Both the position numbers and the translations under genes were made by a program. Below the pieces are notes generated by a model. It saw nothing but the letters and a program-made list of their open reading frames with translations. It was not told the DNA's origin and searched no databases. Source: an uncultured bacterium (GTDB lineage Bacteria; Patescibacteriota; Dojkabacteria; CALFHW01). From it: a DNA stretch of 16,734 nucleotides. The stretch is taken from assembly GCA_937876695.1 (NCBI GenBank), contig CALFHW010000178.1, positions 1-16,734 of the forward strand, in the 5' to 3' direction. The first letter of the stretch is position 1. Every line of letters begins with the position of its first letter. Below, piece by piece: positions 8,687-14,861 of the stretch.

Positions 8687-9817
8687 CTATTCTATCCTCA
8701 TCGGCATGATGATGTGAATATAATTCTCATCATCCAAATCCTTGAATACGCCAGGCGCTGTCATACCTCCAGACTCAAACCTTATGTCCTCAGAGTGAAT
8801 CGAAGCTACCATATCGGCTAGGAACTTGGCATTGTATGCTGTTTCATAGTCCCCATCGCCTTCAAATTCTTTGATGTCGATTTGGGATTCGTTGTTGCCC
8901 ATATCGCTTACCTTAGCTGCTAGACTAAGCTTTTTCTCTTCGCTATGAACTTTGAAGAATGTCTTGTTGCCTAGAATATTTCTAGCAAAGATAGTTGCAA
9001 TTCTGACTGTATCTGCAAACTCCTTGCCAGACATCGTAAAAGAGTACTGCGACTCCGTTGGAATTATTTGTTTATAGTCGGGATACTCTCCTTCTAGAAG
9101 CCTAGTTGAGAATACTACCTCATTAACTTTAAATAAAACCTGGTTTTTATCTTTCAAGAAGAAAATATTTACATTGTCTTTGCTGTCGGCGATATCCTCT
9201 ACGATTTTGGCTAGTTCCTGTAGTGATTTGGCCGGTATGATGGCTGACATATCTTCTGGTAATCCTTTTTCAAGCTTCATGGTTTTCTTGGACAATCTGA
9301 AGCCATCAACTCCTACTAGGGAAGCTTTGCGCTCAGTTGACTCCAAGAGTAAACCAGTCAAAACTGGTCTGCTTTGATCAATTGCTGCTGCGAATGCTGT
9401 CTTACCGATTGAGTCGCTGAGCTCTAAGGCATTGACCACCATATCAGCATCTCGTTCCACATTTGGAAGGGTAGGGAAATCCTCGGCAGGAATTATGAAC
9501 AGTTGTGCTTGGTTATCCACAGACTTAACCTCAAGAGTTTGTCCAGTCTGTAAAAGCTCTACCCGCGTGGCTTTCAATTGCCCCACAAATTCGGTCAGTA
9601 ACCTGGCATTTACAGTAACTTCTCCTTCTTCAGCCACGTCAGCACCTATCCACGAGGAAATCGAGATATCTAAGTTTGTAGCTGAAAACTTAACCTTACC
9701 CCTCTCTGTGCTGATTAAGATATTTGCCAAAACAGGGATGTTGGGCTTCTGAGCTGTAGCTTTGATTACATGAGAAAGTGCTTTAGCTAAGTTTTCTTGA
9801 GTGACTGATATTTTCAT
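8687..9817 (-). CDS. dnaN: DNA polymerase III beta subunit (sliding clamp)
   Basis: 376 residues, normal for the three-domain ring-forming clamp that tethers the replicative polymerase to DNA. The start MKISVTQENLAKALSHV, the block TNLDISISSWIGADV near 55-70, the domain 2 block SRPVLTGLLLE, and the closing IIMPMRIE are characteristic. The ATG at 9817 has a good Shine-Dalgarno (AGGA, 7 nt spacing). It lies downstream of dnaA in the same direction, across a 155-bp gap carrying DnaA-box-like sites. The next gene starts 4 nt after its stop. A promoter of its own is plausible, as AT-rich hexamers (TATTAT, TACAAT) precede the Shine-Dalgarno. Confidence 0.97.
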   Translation of the reverse strand: MKISVTQENLAKALSHVIKATAQKPNIPVLANILISTERGKVKFSATNLDISISSWIGADVAEEGEVTVNARLLTEFVGQLKATRVELLQTGQTLEVKSVDNQAQLFIIPAEDFPTLPNVERDADMVVNALELSDSIGKTAFAAAIDQSRPVLTGLLLESTERKASLVGVDGFRLSKKTMKLEKGLPEDMSAIIPAKSLQELAKIVEDIADSKDNVNIFFLKDKNQVLFKVNEVVFSTRLLEGEYPDYKQIIPTESQYSFTMSGKEFADTVRIATIFARNILGNKTFFKVHSEEKKLSLAAKVSDMGNNESQIDIKEFEGDGDYETAYNAKFLADMVASIHSEDIRFESGGMTAPGVFKDLDDENYIHIIMPMRIE

Positions 9818-9867
9818 CCGTTTTTCCTATTATTGTAATTAAATAATACAGTAGTTATATTAGGGCG

Positions 9868-9951
9868 TGTGGATTTGTGGATTACTGTGTTCATATTTTA
9901 ATATTAACTAGGCCAATTCAGCAAATCCAGAGCGTACTTTTTTGTGGAGAA
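9868..9951. promoter_or_regulatory. DnaA-box-like sites between dnaA and dnaN
   Basis: Against the complement of the standard box (TGTGGATAA), three sites are visible: TGTGGATTT at 9868-9876, TGTGGATTA at 9876-9884, and TGTGGAGAA at 9943-9951, with 2, 1 and 1 mismatches. The first two are an 8-bp-phased tandem pair. A perfect AT palindrome, TTAATATTAA, lies at 9898-9907. They could be part of the origin or mediate DnaA control of dnaN. Confidence 0.55.
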
Positions 9952-9972
9952 TTGACGGAAAAGTCATGGTGT

Positions 9973-11388
9973 TCAATTTAATTCCTCGATTATATTTGTG
10001 AGTTGTGTTCTAAATCCTTCATCACCGTTGCGCAGGCTTTTAATCTTGTCTATGCCGTGCATCACGGTAGTGTGATCTTTCCGATTTAGGCTTCTTGCAA
10101 TCTCTTCTAACTTATAATTGAATTCTTCACGCAATATATACATGGCTACTTGTCTAGCGAGCGCGATATCTTTGGTTCTACGGTCTCCTTTGATGTCAGA
10201 CACTTTGATCTCAAAACTCTGAGCCAGTGTCTTAAGAACTTGGGATATACCCACACGAGAGCGTTTAGAGATAGCGTCCTTACCGATCTGCACGGCTACT
10301 TCCTCGATGGAGACCTGCTTTGTAGGGCTGAGGTTGATCATGAGGACGGCTTTTTGTAGCGCTCCTTCCAGTTCACGGATGTTGTCGGTGATGTTTTTGG
10401 CGATGAAAGTCATAATTTCACGGCTGACAGTGGCACCTAAACCAAGAGCTGGGAGTTTGCGCTCTAGAATGGCTAGGCGGTGCTCAAAATCTGGCCTGGC
10501 CACATCGACCACTATCCCACCTTGGAAGCGAGATTTTAGCCTTGGGGTGAGATTTTCTAGCTCATCTGGACTGCGATCAGAGATGATAATTATCTGTTTG
10601 TTTGCTGCCTGCAGGACGTTGAAAGTGTTAAAGAATTCTGTCTGGGTGCGCTCCCAATCCGAGATGAATTGGATGTCGTCGATAATCAGCACGTCCGATC
10701 TGTCGCGGTATTTGTCACGAAACATCTTGGTGCGGCCAGATTTGATGGCGTTAACCATTTCATTAAGGAAGGTTTCTGCAGGCACATACATTATTTTTGT
10801 CTCTAAATTTCGCTCTAGAATTCTACGGGCGATGGCATGTGCCACATGGGTTTTACCGAGCCCAGTCTTACCATAGATGAAGAACGGGTTGTATACTTCC
10901 CCAGGTTTTTCTACTACAGCCTGTGCTGCTGCAAATGCCATCTGGTTTGAACTGCCTTCTACGAATGACTCGAAGGAATACTTAGGATTGAGTTTATAGT
11001 TGACTAATTTGCTACTTAAATCAGCAGAGTTGCCGCCGGTTACGTCGAGTAGTGAGGGGTTATATGAGGGCGCTTTCTGAACAGTAGTTATTGTGGGGGT
11101 AGGTTCATTGGCAAGCTCATCAGCGATTTTATACTCAACTTTTTTCTTGCCTCCAAATATGTAATTTACAGTACTTTCGATAATGTCCTGGTGTTTTCTG
11201 CGGAGCCAATCAGCGGTGTAAAAATTGCGCACGCCAATCAGAACTCTATTAGTTTCTAACTCGAGAAGCTTAGTGCCCACAAACCAGGTTCTAAAGTGAG
11301 TAGGGTTATCTAATTTAACTTCTAACTGTGCCAAGGCGAGATTCCACAACTCTTTGGGGTCAGTTTTGGAAACTATAGCCTGTGACAT
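9973..11388 (-). CDS. dnaA: Chromosomal replication initiator DnaA
   Basis: 471 residues, full length. Domain I (about 10-85) includes NPTHFRTWF and binds partner proteins by family. A linker spans about 90-130. The AAA+ domain III has Walker A GKTGLGKT at 173-180, Walker B LIIDDIQF near 234-241 and the box VII region RLKSRFQGG at 283-291 with its arginine finger. Domain IV (about 380-471) carries the DNA-binding signature KDHTTVMHGI at 438-447, close to the usual RDHTTVLHA, so canonical DnaA boxes should be its targets; such boxes flank the gene on both sides. The ATG at 11388 follows a run of A/T with no Shine-Dalgarno. It is divergent from yidD across the candidate origin. Confidence 0.98.
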   Translation of the reverse strand: MSQAIVSKTDPKELWNLALAQLEVKLDNPTHFRTWFVGTKLLELETNRVLIGVRNFYTADWLRRKHQDIIESTVNYIFGGKKKVEYKIADELANEPTPTITTVQKAPSYNPSLLDVTGGNSADLSSKLVNYKLNPKYSFESFVEGSSNQMAFAAAQAVVEKPGEVYNPFFIYGKTGLGKTHVAHAIARRILERNLETKIMYVPAETFLNEMVNAIKSGRTKMFRDKYRDRSDVLIIDDIQFISDWERTQTEFFNTFNVLQAANKQIIIISDRSPDELENLTPRLKSRFQGGIVVDVARPDFEHRLAILERKLPALGLGATVSREIMTFIAKNITDNIRELEGALQKAVLMINLSPTKQVSIEEVAVQIGKDAISKRSRVGISQVLKTLAQSFEIKVSDIKGDRRTKDIALARQVAMYILREEFNYKLEEIARSLNRKDHTTVMHGIDKIKSLRNGDEGFRTQLTNIIEELN

Positions 11389-11521
11389 ATTTATTTAGTT
11401 ATTTAGCAATCTATTTAATTTATTATTAACGCCAGCGTAATATTTAATGCGTTCTTCACAAATATTTAAGAAAAATTTCACCTTTATAGGCGAGAATAAT
11501 TCTTACTACGAACCAGGGTAG

Positions 11522-11655
11522 TTAACCACAAAATATAGGTGTGGATAGAATGGGCAGTTTGATAGACCAGAACCATAAATCAGTTGAGTGACTTATGGAA
11601 CCGGTCTTTCAAGTTTGGTTCGCGTACGATATTAGGATAGCCCGTTTGTGGATAA
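11522..11655. promoter_or_regulatory. DnaA box cluster in oriC candidate
   Basis: TGTGGATAA at 11647-11655 is a perfect minus-strand match to the TTATCCACA box. TGTGGATAG at 11540-11548 has one mismatch in the same orientation. TTAACCACA at 11522-11530 has one mismatch in the plus orientation, so the left pair is convergent with a 9-bp gap. DnaA binding is inferred from the match and from the conserved DnaA domain IV. Confidence 0.7.
11564..11607. repeat. 44-bp imperfect palindrome within oriC candidate
   Basis: Two 22-nt half-sites are symmetric about 11585/11586, with 16 of 22 positions complementary. The core arms are CCATAAATCA (11573-11582) and TGACTTATGG (11589-11598), with one mismatch and a 6-nt centre; the outer arms are AGACC and GGTCT. 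It has no T-tract, so it does not look like a terminator. It lies between two DnaA boxes; a protein-binding dyad or a cruciform are possible roles. Confidence 0.6.
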
Positions 11656-11713
11656 CTTGCAACTGAAGTATCAATTTGCACAACAAGGCCTGTTGTTAAC
11701 CTAGCGTAGTGAC

Positions 11714-11741
11714 TTAACATTTTTGTATAAAATCTTATGTT
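11714..11741 (+). promoter_or_regulatory. Possible promoter for yidD
   Basis: TTAACA at 11714-11719 and TATGTT at 11736-11741, spaced 16 bp, form a modest sigma70-like pair about 30 nt before the yidD start. The region is AT-rich, and TATAAA at 11726 is an alternative -10. Confidence 0.3.
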
Positions 11742-11773
11742 GTAAATTTCGGTTTTATTCGTTAGGATTGCCT

Positions 11774-12007
11774 ATGAGATTTATCGCAAAGGCTCTAATT
11801 CGCGTCTACCAAAAGCTATTCTCTTTTGACCACAGTTTCTGGGCAAGGCCCGAAGTGTATCGGGTGTGTATTCATCAGCCGAGTTGTTCGGAATACACCT
11901 ATCAGGCGATTGACAAGTATGGAGTGATCAAAGGTTCCTGGATGGGGGCTAGGCGCATATCTAGATGCCATCCTTTTGCCAAAGGTGGATATGACCCAGT
12001 GCCCTAA
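11774..12007 (+). CDS. yidD: Membrane protein insertion efficiency factor YidD
   Basis: Small protein of 77 residues, typical YidD length. The family is membrane-associated and assists YidC-dependent insertion. The hallmark is clear: [19 protein letters not shown], then [15 protein letters not shown] and GGYDPVP at the C-terminus, including the three conserved cysteines. The ATG at 11774 is chosen over an in-frame ATG at 11723 because an AGGA Shine-Dalgarno lies 7 nt before it and family homology begins here ([17 protein letters not shown], an amphipathic N-terminal helix). It is divergent from dnaA across the candidate origin. Its usual partner yidC is about 4 kb away on the other strand rather than adjacent. 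Confidence 0.95.
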   Translation: MRFIAKALIRVYQKLFSFDHSFWARPEVYRVCIHQPSCSEYTYQAIDKYGVIKGSWMGARRISRCHPFAKGGYDPVP

Positions 12008-12037
12008 TCATTGTTTACTCAGGTCCAATAGGGTTTA

Positions 12038-12052
12038 CCACCATAGTGGTGG
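12038..12052. repeat. Perfect hairpin CCACCA-TAG-TGGTGG between yidD and trxB
   Basis: The arms are 6 bp and perfectly complementary around a 3-nt loop. The downstream sequence AGAATTTC is not a good U-tract, so a yidD terminator is only possible. The position just upstream of the trxB -10 also fits an operator. Confidence 0.45.
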
Positions 12053-12060
12053 AGAATTTC

Positions 12061-12085
12061 TATACTCCAGTGTTATACTGGATTT
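12061..12085 (+). promoter_or_regulatory. trxB promoter with two TATACT hexamers, probably leaderless
   Basis: TATACT occurs at 12061-12066 and again at 12074-12079. The second is preceded by TG plus one base (TGTTATACT), an extended -10. It ends 6 nt before the trxB ATG, so transcription would start at or beside the start codon, and no usable Shine-Dalgarno exists. An inverted repeat, TCCAGT (12066-12071) and ACTGGA (12077-12082), overlaps the second -10 and could be an operator. Confidence 0.5.
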
Positions 12086-13084
12086 ATGGATAATAACGTA
12101 CAAACTCAAAATAATAATGATAGTAATCAGGTAAAGGATTTGATAATTATTGGCTCAGGTCCAGCAGGACTTACAGCTGCAATATACGCAGCTAGGGCAG
12201 ATTTGAAACCTCTAGTGATTGCGGGAATGGTATACGGTGGTCAGCTGATGCTCACTAGCGAAGTAGAGAATTTCCCTGGTTTTGCCAAAGGAATTATGGG
12301 TCCTGAGCTTATGACAAATATGCTAGAGCAAGCTAAGAAATTCGGCGCAGAAGTGTTGTACAAGGACGTGACCAGAGTAGAATTCGATACTGATTGGAGT
12401 GCTACTGACTCTAATGCACCGAAGTTACCCACCCACAAAGTATTTGTAGGCGAAGTGGAATATAAAGCCAGAGCAGTGGTGGTAGCTACCGGTGCAAAAC
12501 CTAGGAAACTAGCAATACCTGGTGAGACAGAACTTTGGGGTAGAGGAGTTTCTAGCTGCGCCACATGTGACGGTGCTTTCTATAGGGACAAAGTAGTAGC
12601 TGTCATCGGTGGCGGCGATAGTGCTATGGAGGAAGCATGTTTTTTGACAAAGTTTGCCTCTAAGGTTTATGTAGTGCACAGAAGAGAAGAATTCCGCGCT
12701 AGCCAGATTATGGTAAATCGTGCTAGGCAGAACCCTAAAGTAGAATTTGTGCTAAACTCGATTCCAACCGAGATTCTGGGTCAAGAGAACAAAGTCTCAG
12801 GATTAAAATTACAGAATGTAAAGACCAGTATAGAATCTGAATTGAAACTAGATGGCGTGTTTTTAGCAATAGGCTATATCCCAGAGACAGAGATGTTTGC
12901 TAAGTATATAGATATCAATCCTATGGGCTATGCCAGGCCAGCAAATAGAACCATGAGTAAGGTGCCAGGAGTATTTATTGCAGGTGACGTAGAAGATGAC
13001 CACTATAGACAAGCGATCACTGCAGCGGCGGATGGTTGTAAGGCGGCATTAGATGCTGAGCACTGGCTCAGCGAACAGGTCTAG
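12086..13084 (+). CDS. trxB: Thioredoxin reductase (NADPH)
   Basis: 332 residues, normal for the low-molecular-weight bacterial flavoenzyme that passes electrons from NADPH through FAD to thioredoxin. Seen: FAD motif GSGPAG at 23-28, the redox pair in CATC at 158-161, the NADPH fold GGGDSA at 175-180, HRREEFRAS at 198-206 (Arg residues that select NADPH), and the C-terminal FAD block AGDVEDDHYRQAITAAADG. A short Asn/Gln-rich N-terminal tail (1-17) precedes the first strand. The gene stands alone in its direction after yidD and is convergent with the b5-like gene across a 56-bp gap with no strong terminator. No thioredoxin gene is in the window. Confidence 0.95.
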   Translation: MDNNVQTQNNNDSNQVKDLIIIGSGPAGLTAAIYAARADLKPLVIAGMVYGGQLMLTSEVENFPGFAKGIMGPELMTNMLEQAKKFGAEVLYKDVTRVEFDTDWSATDSNAPKLPTHKVFVGEVEYKARAVVVATGAKPRKLAIPGETELWGRGVSSCATCDGAFYRDKVVAVIGGGDSAMEEACFLTKFASKVYVVHRREEFRASQIMVNRARQNPKVEFVLNSIPTEILGQENKVSGLKLQNVKTSIESELKLDGVFLAIGYIPETEMFAKYIDINPMGYARPANRTMSKVPGVFIAGDVEDDHYRQAITAAADGCKAALDAEHWLSEQV

Positions 13085-13140
13085 TTTCAGCACGTAAATC
13101 TTTGTAACATGTTAATTGGCGCGTATATTTACCCGCTGCC

Positions 13141-13617
13141 TTACTGTAACTTACCTACTTCGGTGACAAACTGGCTACCTAGCTTGCTCAAACCATGTGG
13201 TGCGCCGCGCATTTCTTCTGAAAGATCTTGGCCACAAGTGATGTCTCTACCAGCAATTGTATGGACTCCATTCTGCCAGAGACTAGAGCCGGCAATTTCG
13301 TAGACGACTCCATCAACTGCTACATAACAAGCTTTTTCACCCTTTCCATCAAATAGGCCGAGTTCAGAAAGTGAAAGGGTGAGATCTGAGGTGTCATTCT
13401 GCGTGTTGTTATTCTGCGCGGCTGCTCCATTACCATTGGTATTGTTAGTGGGTGGAGTGGTTCGAGGAGTTTGGGGGGTGGTAGCAGTGAGGTTGCCGCC
13501 TGTATTGGCACCTTGTGAGGTGATCAGTACTACTAGACCTGTTGCTACTAACACAGCACCCAATAACAGCGCTCCCACTAAATACATCGAACTTTTGTCA
13601 CCAGTCTGGTTATCCAT
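13141..13617 (-). CDS. Membrane-anchored cytochrome b5-like heme/steroid-binding domain protein
   Basis: 158 residues in three parts: one hydrophobic segment at about 11-33 (an uncleaved signal anchor by appearance), a low-complexity Thr/Asn/Pro-rich linker at about 37-78, and a compact domain at 79-158. The domain has the b5-like pattern: LSLSELGLFDG, ACYVAVDGVVYEIAGS, LWQNGVH, AGRD, then APHGLSKL and VGKL. It lacks the classical HPGG, but His119 (NGVH) and His141 (APHG) are candidate axial heme ligands, as in short bacterial members. Cys97 and Cys128 lie inside the domain. With the tail outside the membrane, the domain would act at the cell surface. It lies 55 nt downstream of the Lon-like gene on the same strand; a possible own -10 (TATTAG, minus strand, 13635-13640) would leave a short leader. 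Heme binding is inference. Confidence 0.75.
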   Translation of the reverse strand: MDNQTGDKSSMYLVGALLLGAVLVATGLVVLITSQGANTGGNLTATTPQTPRTTPPTNNTNGNGAAAQNNNTQNDTSDLTLSLSELGLFDGKGEKACYVAVDGVVYEIAGSSLWQNGVHTIAGRDITCGQDLSEEMRGAPHGLSKLGSQFVTEVGKLQ

Positions 13618-13672
13618 AATTGATCTTCACAACACTAATATAAAATCATTGGGTAAGGCCCTCGAAATACTC

Positions 13673-14773
13673 CTAAGTAAAGACATTGATAGTTTCGGGA
13701 AAAAACTCCCTGAAATTCTCGGTTGTCACAATTATTTTACCACTTCTACCTTCCACAATTAGTTTCGCGACCTTGCGCGCCAGTGACCTGAGATTGCGCT
13801 CAAGTTGCCTAATCCCAGGGTCAAACCCTAGCGGACGGATGATAAGCGGCCAAACATCATCTGCAAAATCCAAGTGTTCGGCGGTGATTCCAGTGTCCTG
13901 CCTAACTTTAGGTAGTAGATAATCTTTGGCGATGACTTGTTTTTCTTCATCTGTATAGCTAGTGAAGCGAATTAACTCCAACCTATCGGTCAGTGCAGCG
14001 CTTAGCCCTGAGATGTTATTGGCAGTGGCGATAAACAGTACTTGTCCTAGATCCACTGGATAGTCCAGGTAGCGATCACTAAACTGACGGTTTTGCTCGG
14101 GGTCTAGAATCTCTAATAGGGTAGCCATTACATCAGCTTTGACCCCGCCACTATCGCTGACCTTATCGATTTCGTCCAGCAAAATCACTGGATTCATGGT
14201 GCGAGCCTTTATCAAGGCCTTAACTATTTGCCCCGGCTCACTACCTATCTCCGACTTTGAGCGTCCGCGCAGTTCCCGCGCGTCAGCAAATGCGCCCAGG
14301 GCAATACGTACGAAGGTTCGACCTAAACTCTCGGCAATAGATCTGGCCATTGTCGTCTTACCAACTCCCTGAACTCCCACAAAACAAAGTACTGGAGCTG
14401 AAACCACCCCCTGGTTATGTTCTTGAGGTAGAACGTTGCGGCTTTTGAGAATTTGCACTGATAAATATTCAAGCACATTCTCTTTGACTGCAGCCAATCC
14501 ATAGTGGTGGCTATCAAGGACGGTCTTAGAGGCAGCCAGATCCAAAATATCGCGAGTGTAGCTTCCGAAAGGCAGCGCCGTCACCCAATCAATATACTTG
14601 CTGAGTATTTCAAATTCTTGGATAGAATAACTGGATTGATTGCCACCTGACATTTGAGAAACAGCCCCTAGCCGGTTTATCAATTTCTCACAGCGGCTTT
14701 TAAGCTCAGCTGGCAAAGGCCTGCTGTGCAGTTTTTCCTGTAAGGCAGTAATTTCCGGAGTTAGATTGACCAT
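13673..14773 (-). CDS. Lon-type AAA+ ATPase lacking the protease domain
   Basis: 366 residues, against about 770-800 for Lon. The match is to the Lon middle region: a helical segment with YIDWVTALPFG (60-70), DSHHYGLAAVKENVLEYL (87-104), Walker A GVQGVGKT at 133-140, Walker B VILLDE at 196-201, LEILDPEQNRQFSDRYLD (220-237), sensor 1 ATANN at 249-253, arginine finger in TDRLE (Arg264), and sensor 2 GIRQLER (Arg322). It ends at FREFFPETINVF, the point where Lon's Ser-Lys protease domain would begin, and also lacks the roughly 300-residue N-domain. ATPase residues are intact, but the substrate-gripping pore-loop Tyr (TYIGAMPG in Lon) is Glu175 in SEIGSEPG. An unfolding or remodelling ATPase, or a regulatory switch, is possible; an ATP-dependent protease is not. 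The downstream DNA encodes the b5-like protein, so this is not a simple frameshift. Confidence 0.85.
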   Translation of the reverse strand: MVNLTPEITALQEKLHSRPLPAELKSRCEKLINRLGAVSQMSGGNQSSYSIQEFEILSKYIDWVTALPFGSYTRDILDLAASKTVLDSHHYGLAAVKENVLEYLSVQILKSRNVLPQEHNQGVVSAPVLCFVGVQGVGKTTMARSIAESLGRTFVRIALGAFADARELRGRSKSEIGSEPGQIVKALIKARTMNPVILLDEIDKVSDSGGVKADVMATLLEILDPEQNRQFSDRYLDYPVDLGQVLFIATANNISGLSAALTDRLELIRFTSYTDEEKQVIAKDYLLPKVRQDTGITAEHLDFADDVWPLIIRPLGFDPGIRQLERNLRSLARKVAKLIVEGRSGKIIVTTENFREFFPETINVFT

Positions 14774-14780
14774 ACTAAAG

Positions 14781-14813
14781 TCTATACGATTTTCGCCGAT
14801 AGCTCTAGTGCTA
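14781..14813 (-). promoter_or_regulatory. Possible leaderless promoter and operator-like dyad of the Lon-like gene
   Basis: On the minus strand, TATAGA (14781-14786) is followed by 7 nt and the ATG at 14773, again with no Shine-Dalgarno. A 14-bp dyad, TAGCTCTAGTGCTA (14800-14813), with one mismatched pair, lies in the spacer/-35 zone. No good -35 is visible. Confidence 0.35.
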
Positions 14814-14861
14814 CAAATAAGATTGGTTACTTACAGAAAAATGGTTTGAGATAAAGGTTTT

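Larger units (their letters stand above)
11389..11773. other. Candidate replication origin (oriC)
   Basis: A 385-bp non-coding gap upstream of dnaA, the classical bacterial origin position. About 110 bp next to dnaA (11389-11500) are very AT-rich and could serve as the unwinding element. The middle holds DnaA boxes and a 44-bp dyad. The far end holds a 6-bp inverted repeat (ACAACA at 11680-11685, TGTTGT at 11691-11696) and the yidD promoter region. The perfect palindrome AGAATAATTCT lies near 11492-11502. No coding frame or RNA gene is supported here. Confidence 0.75.

Noticed and set aside
8216..8821. Long plus-strand frame (201 codons) opposite degT and dnaN
   Set aside because: It crosses the junction of two confirmed minus-strand genes and its product shows no domain; an antisense shadow.
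10307..10876. Plus-strand frame of 189 codons opposite dnaA
   Set aside because: Antisense to the highly conserved AAA+ domain of DnaA; no start signal or family match.
12038..12052. Intrinsic terminator after yidD
   Set aside because: The hairpin is good, but the following bases are AGAATTTC, not a U-tract; kept as a repeat of unknown role.
13085..13140. Terminator between trxB and the b5-like gene
   Set aside because: Only a weak GTAAAT/ATTTAC pair with a long loop was found; not convincing.
13141..14773. Lon protease domain split off by a frameshift
   Set aside because: The sequence downstream of the Lon-like stop encodes the b5-like protein and no Ser-Lys protease block was seen in any frame there.
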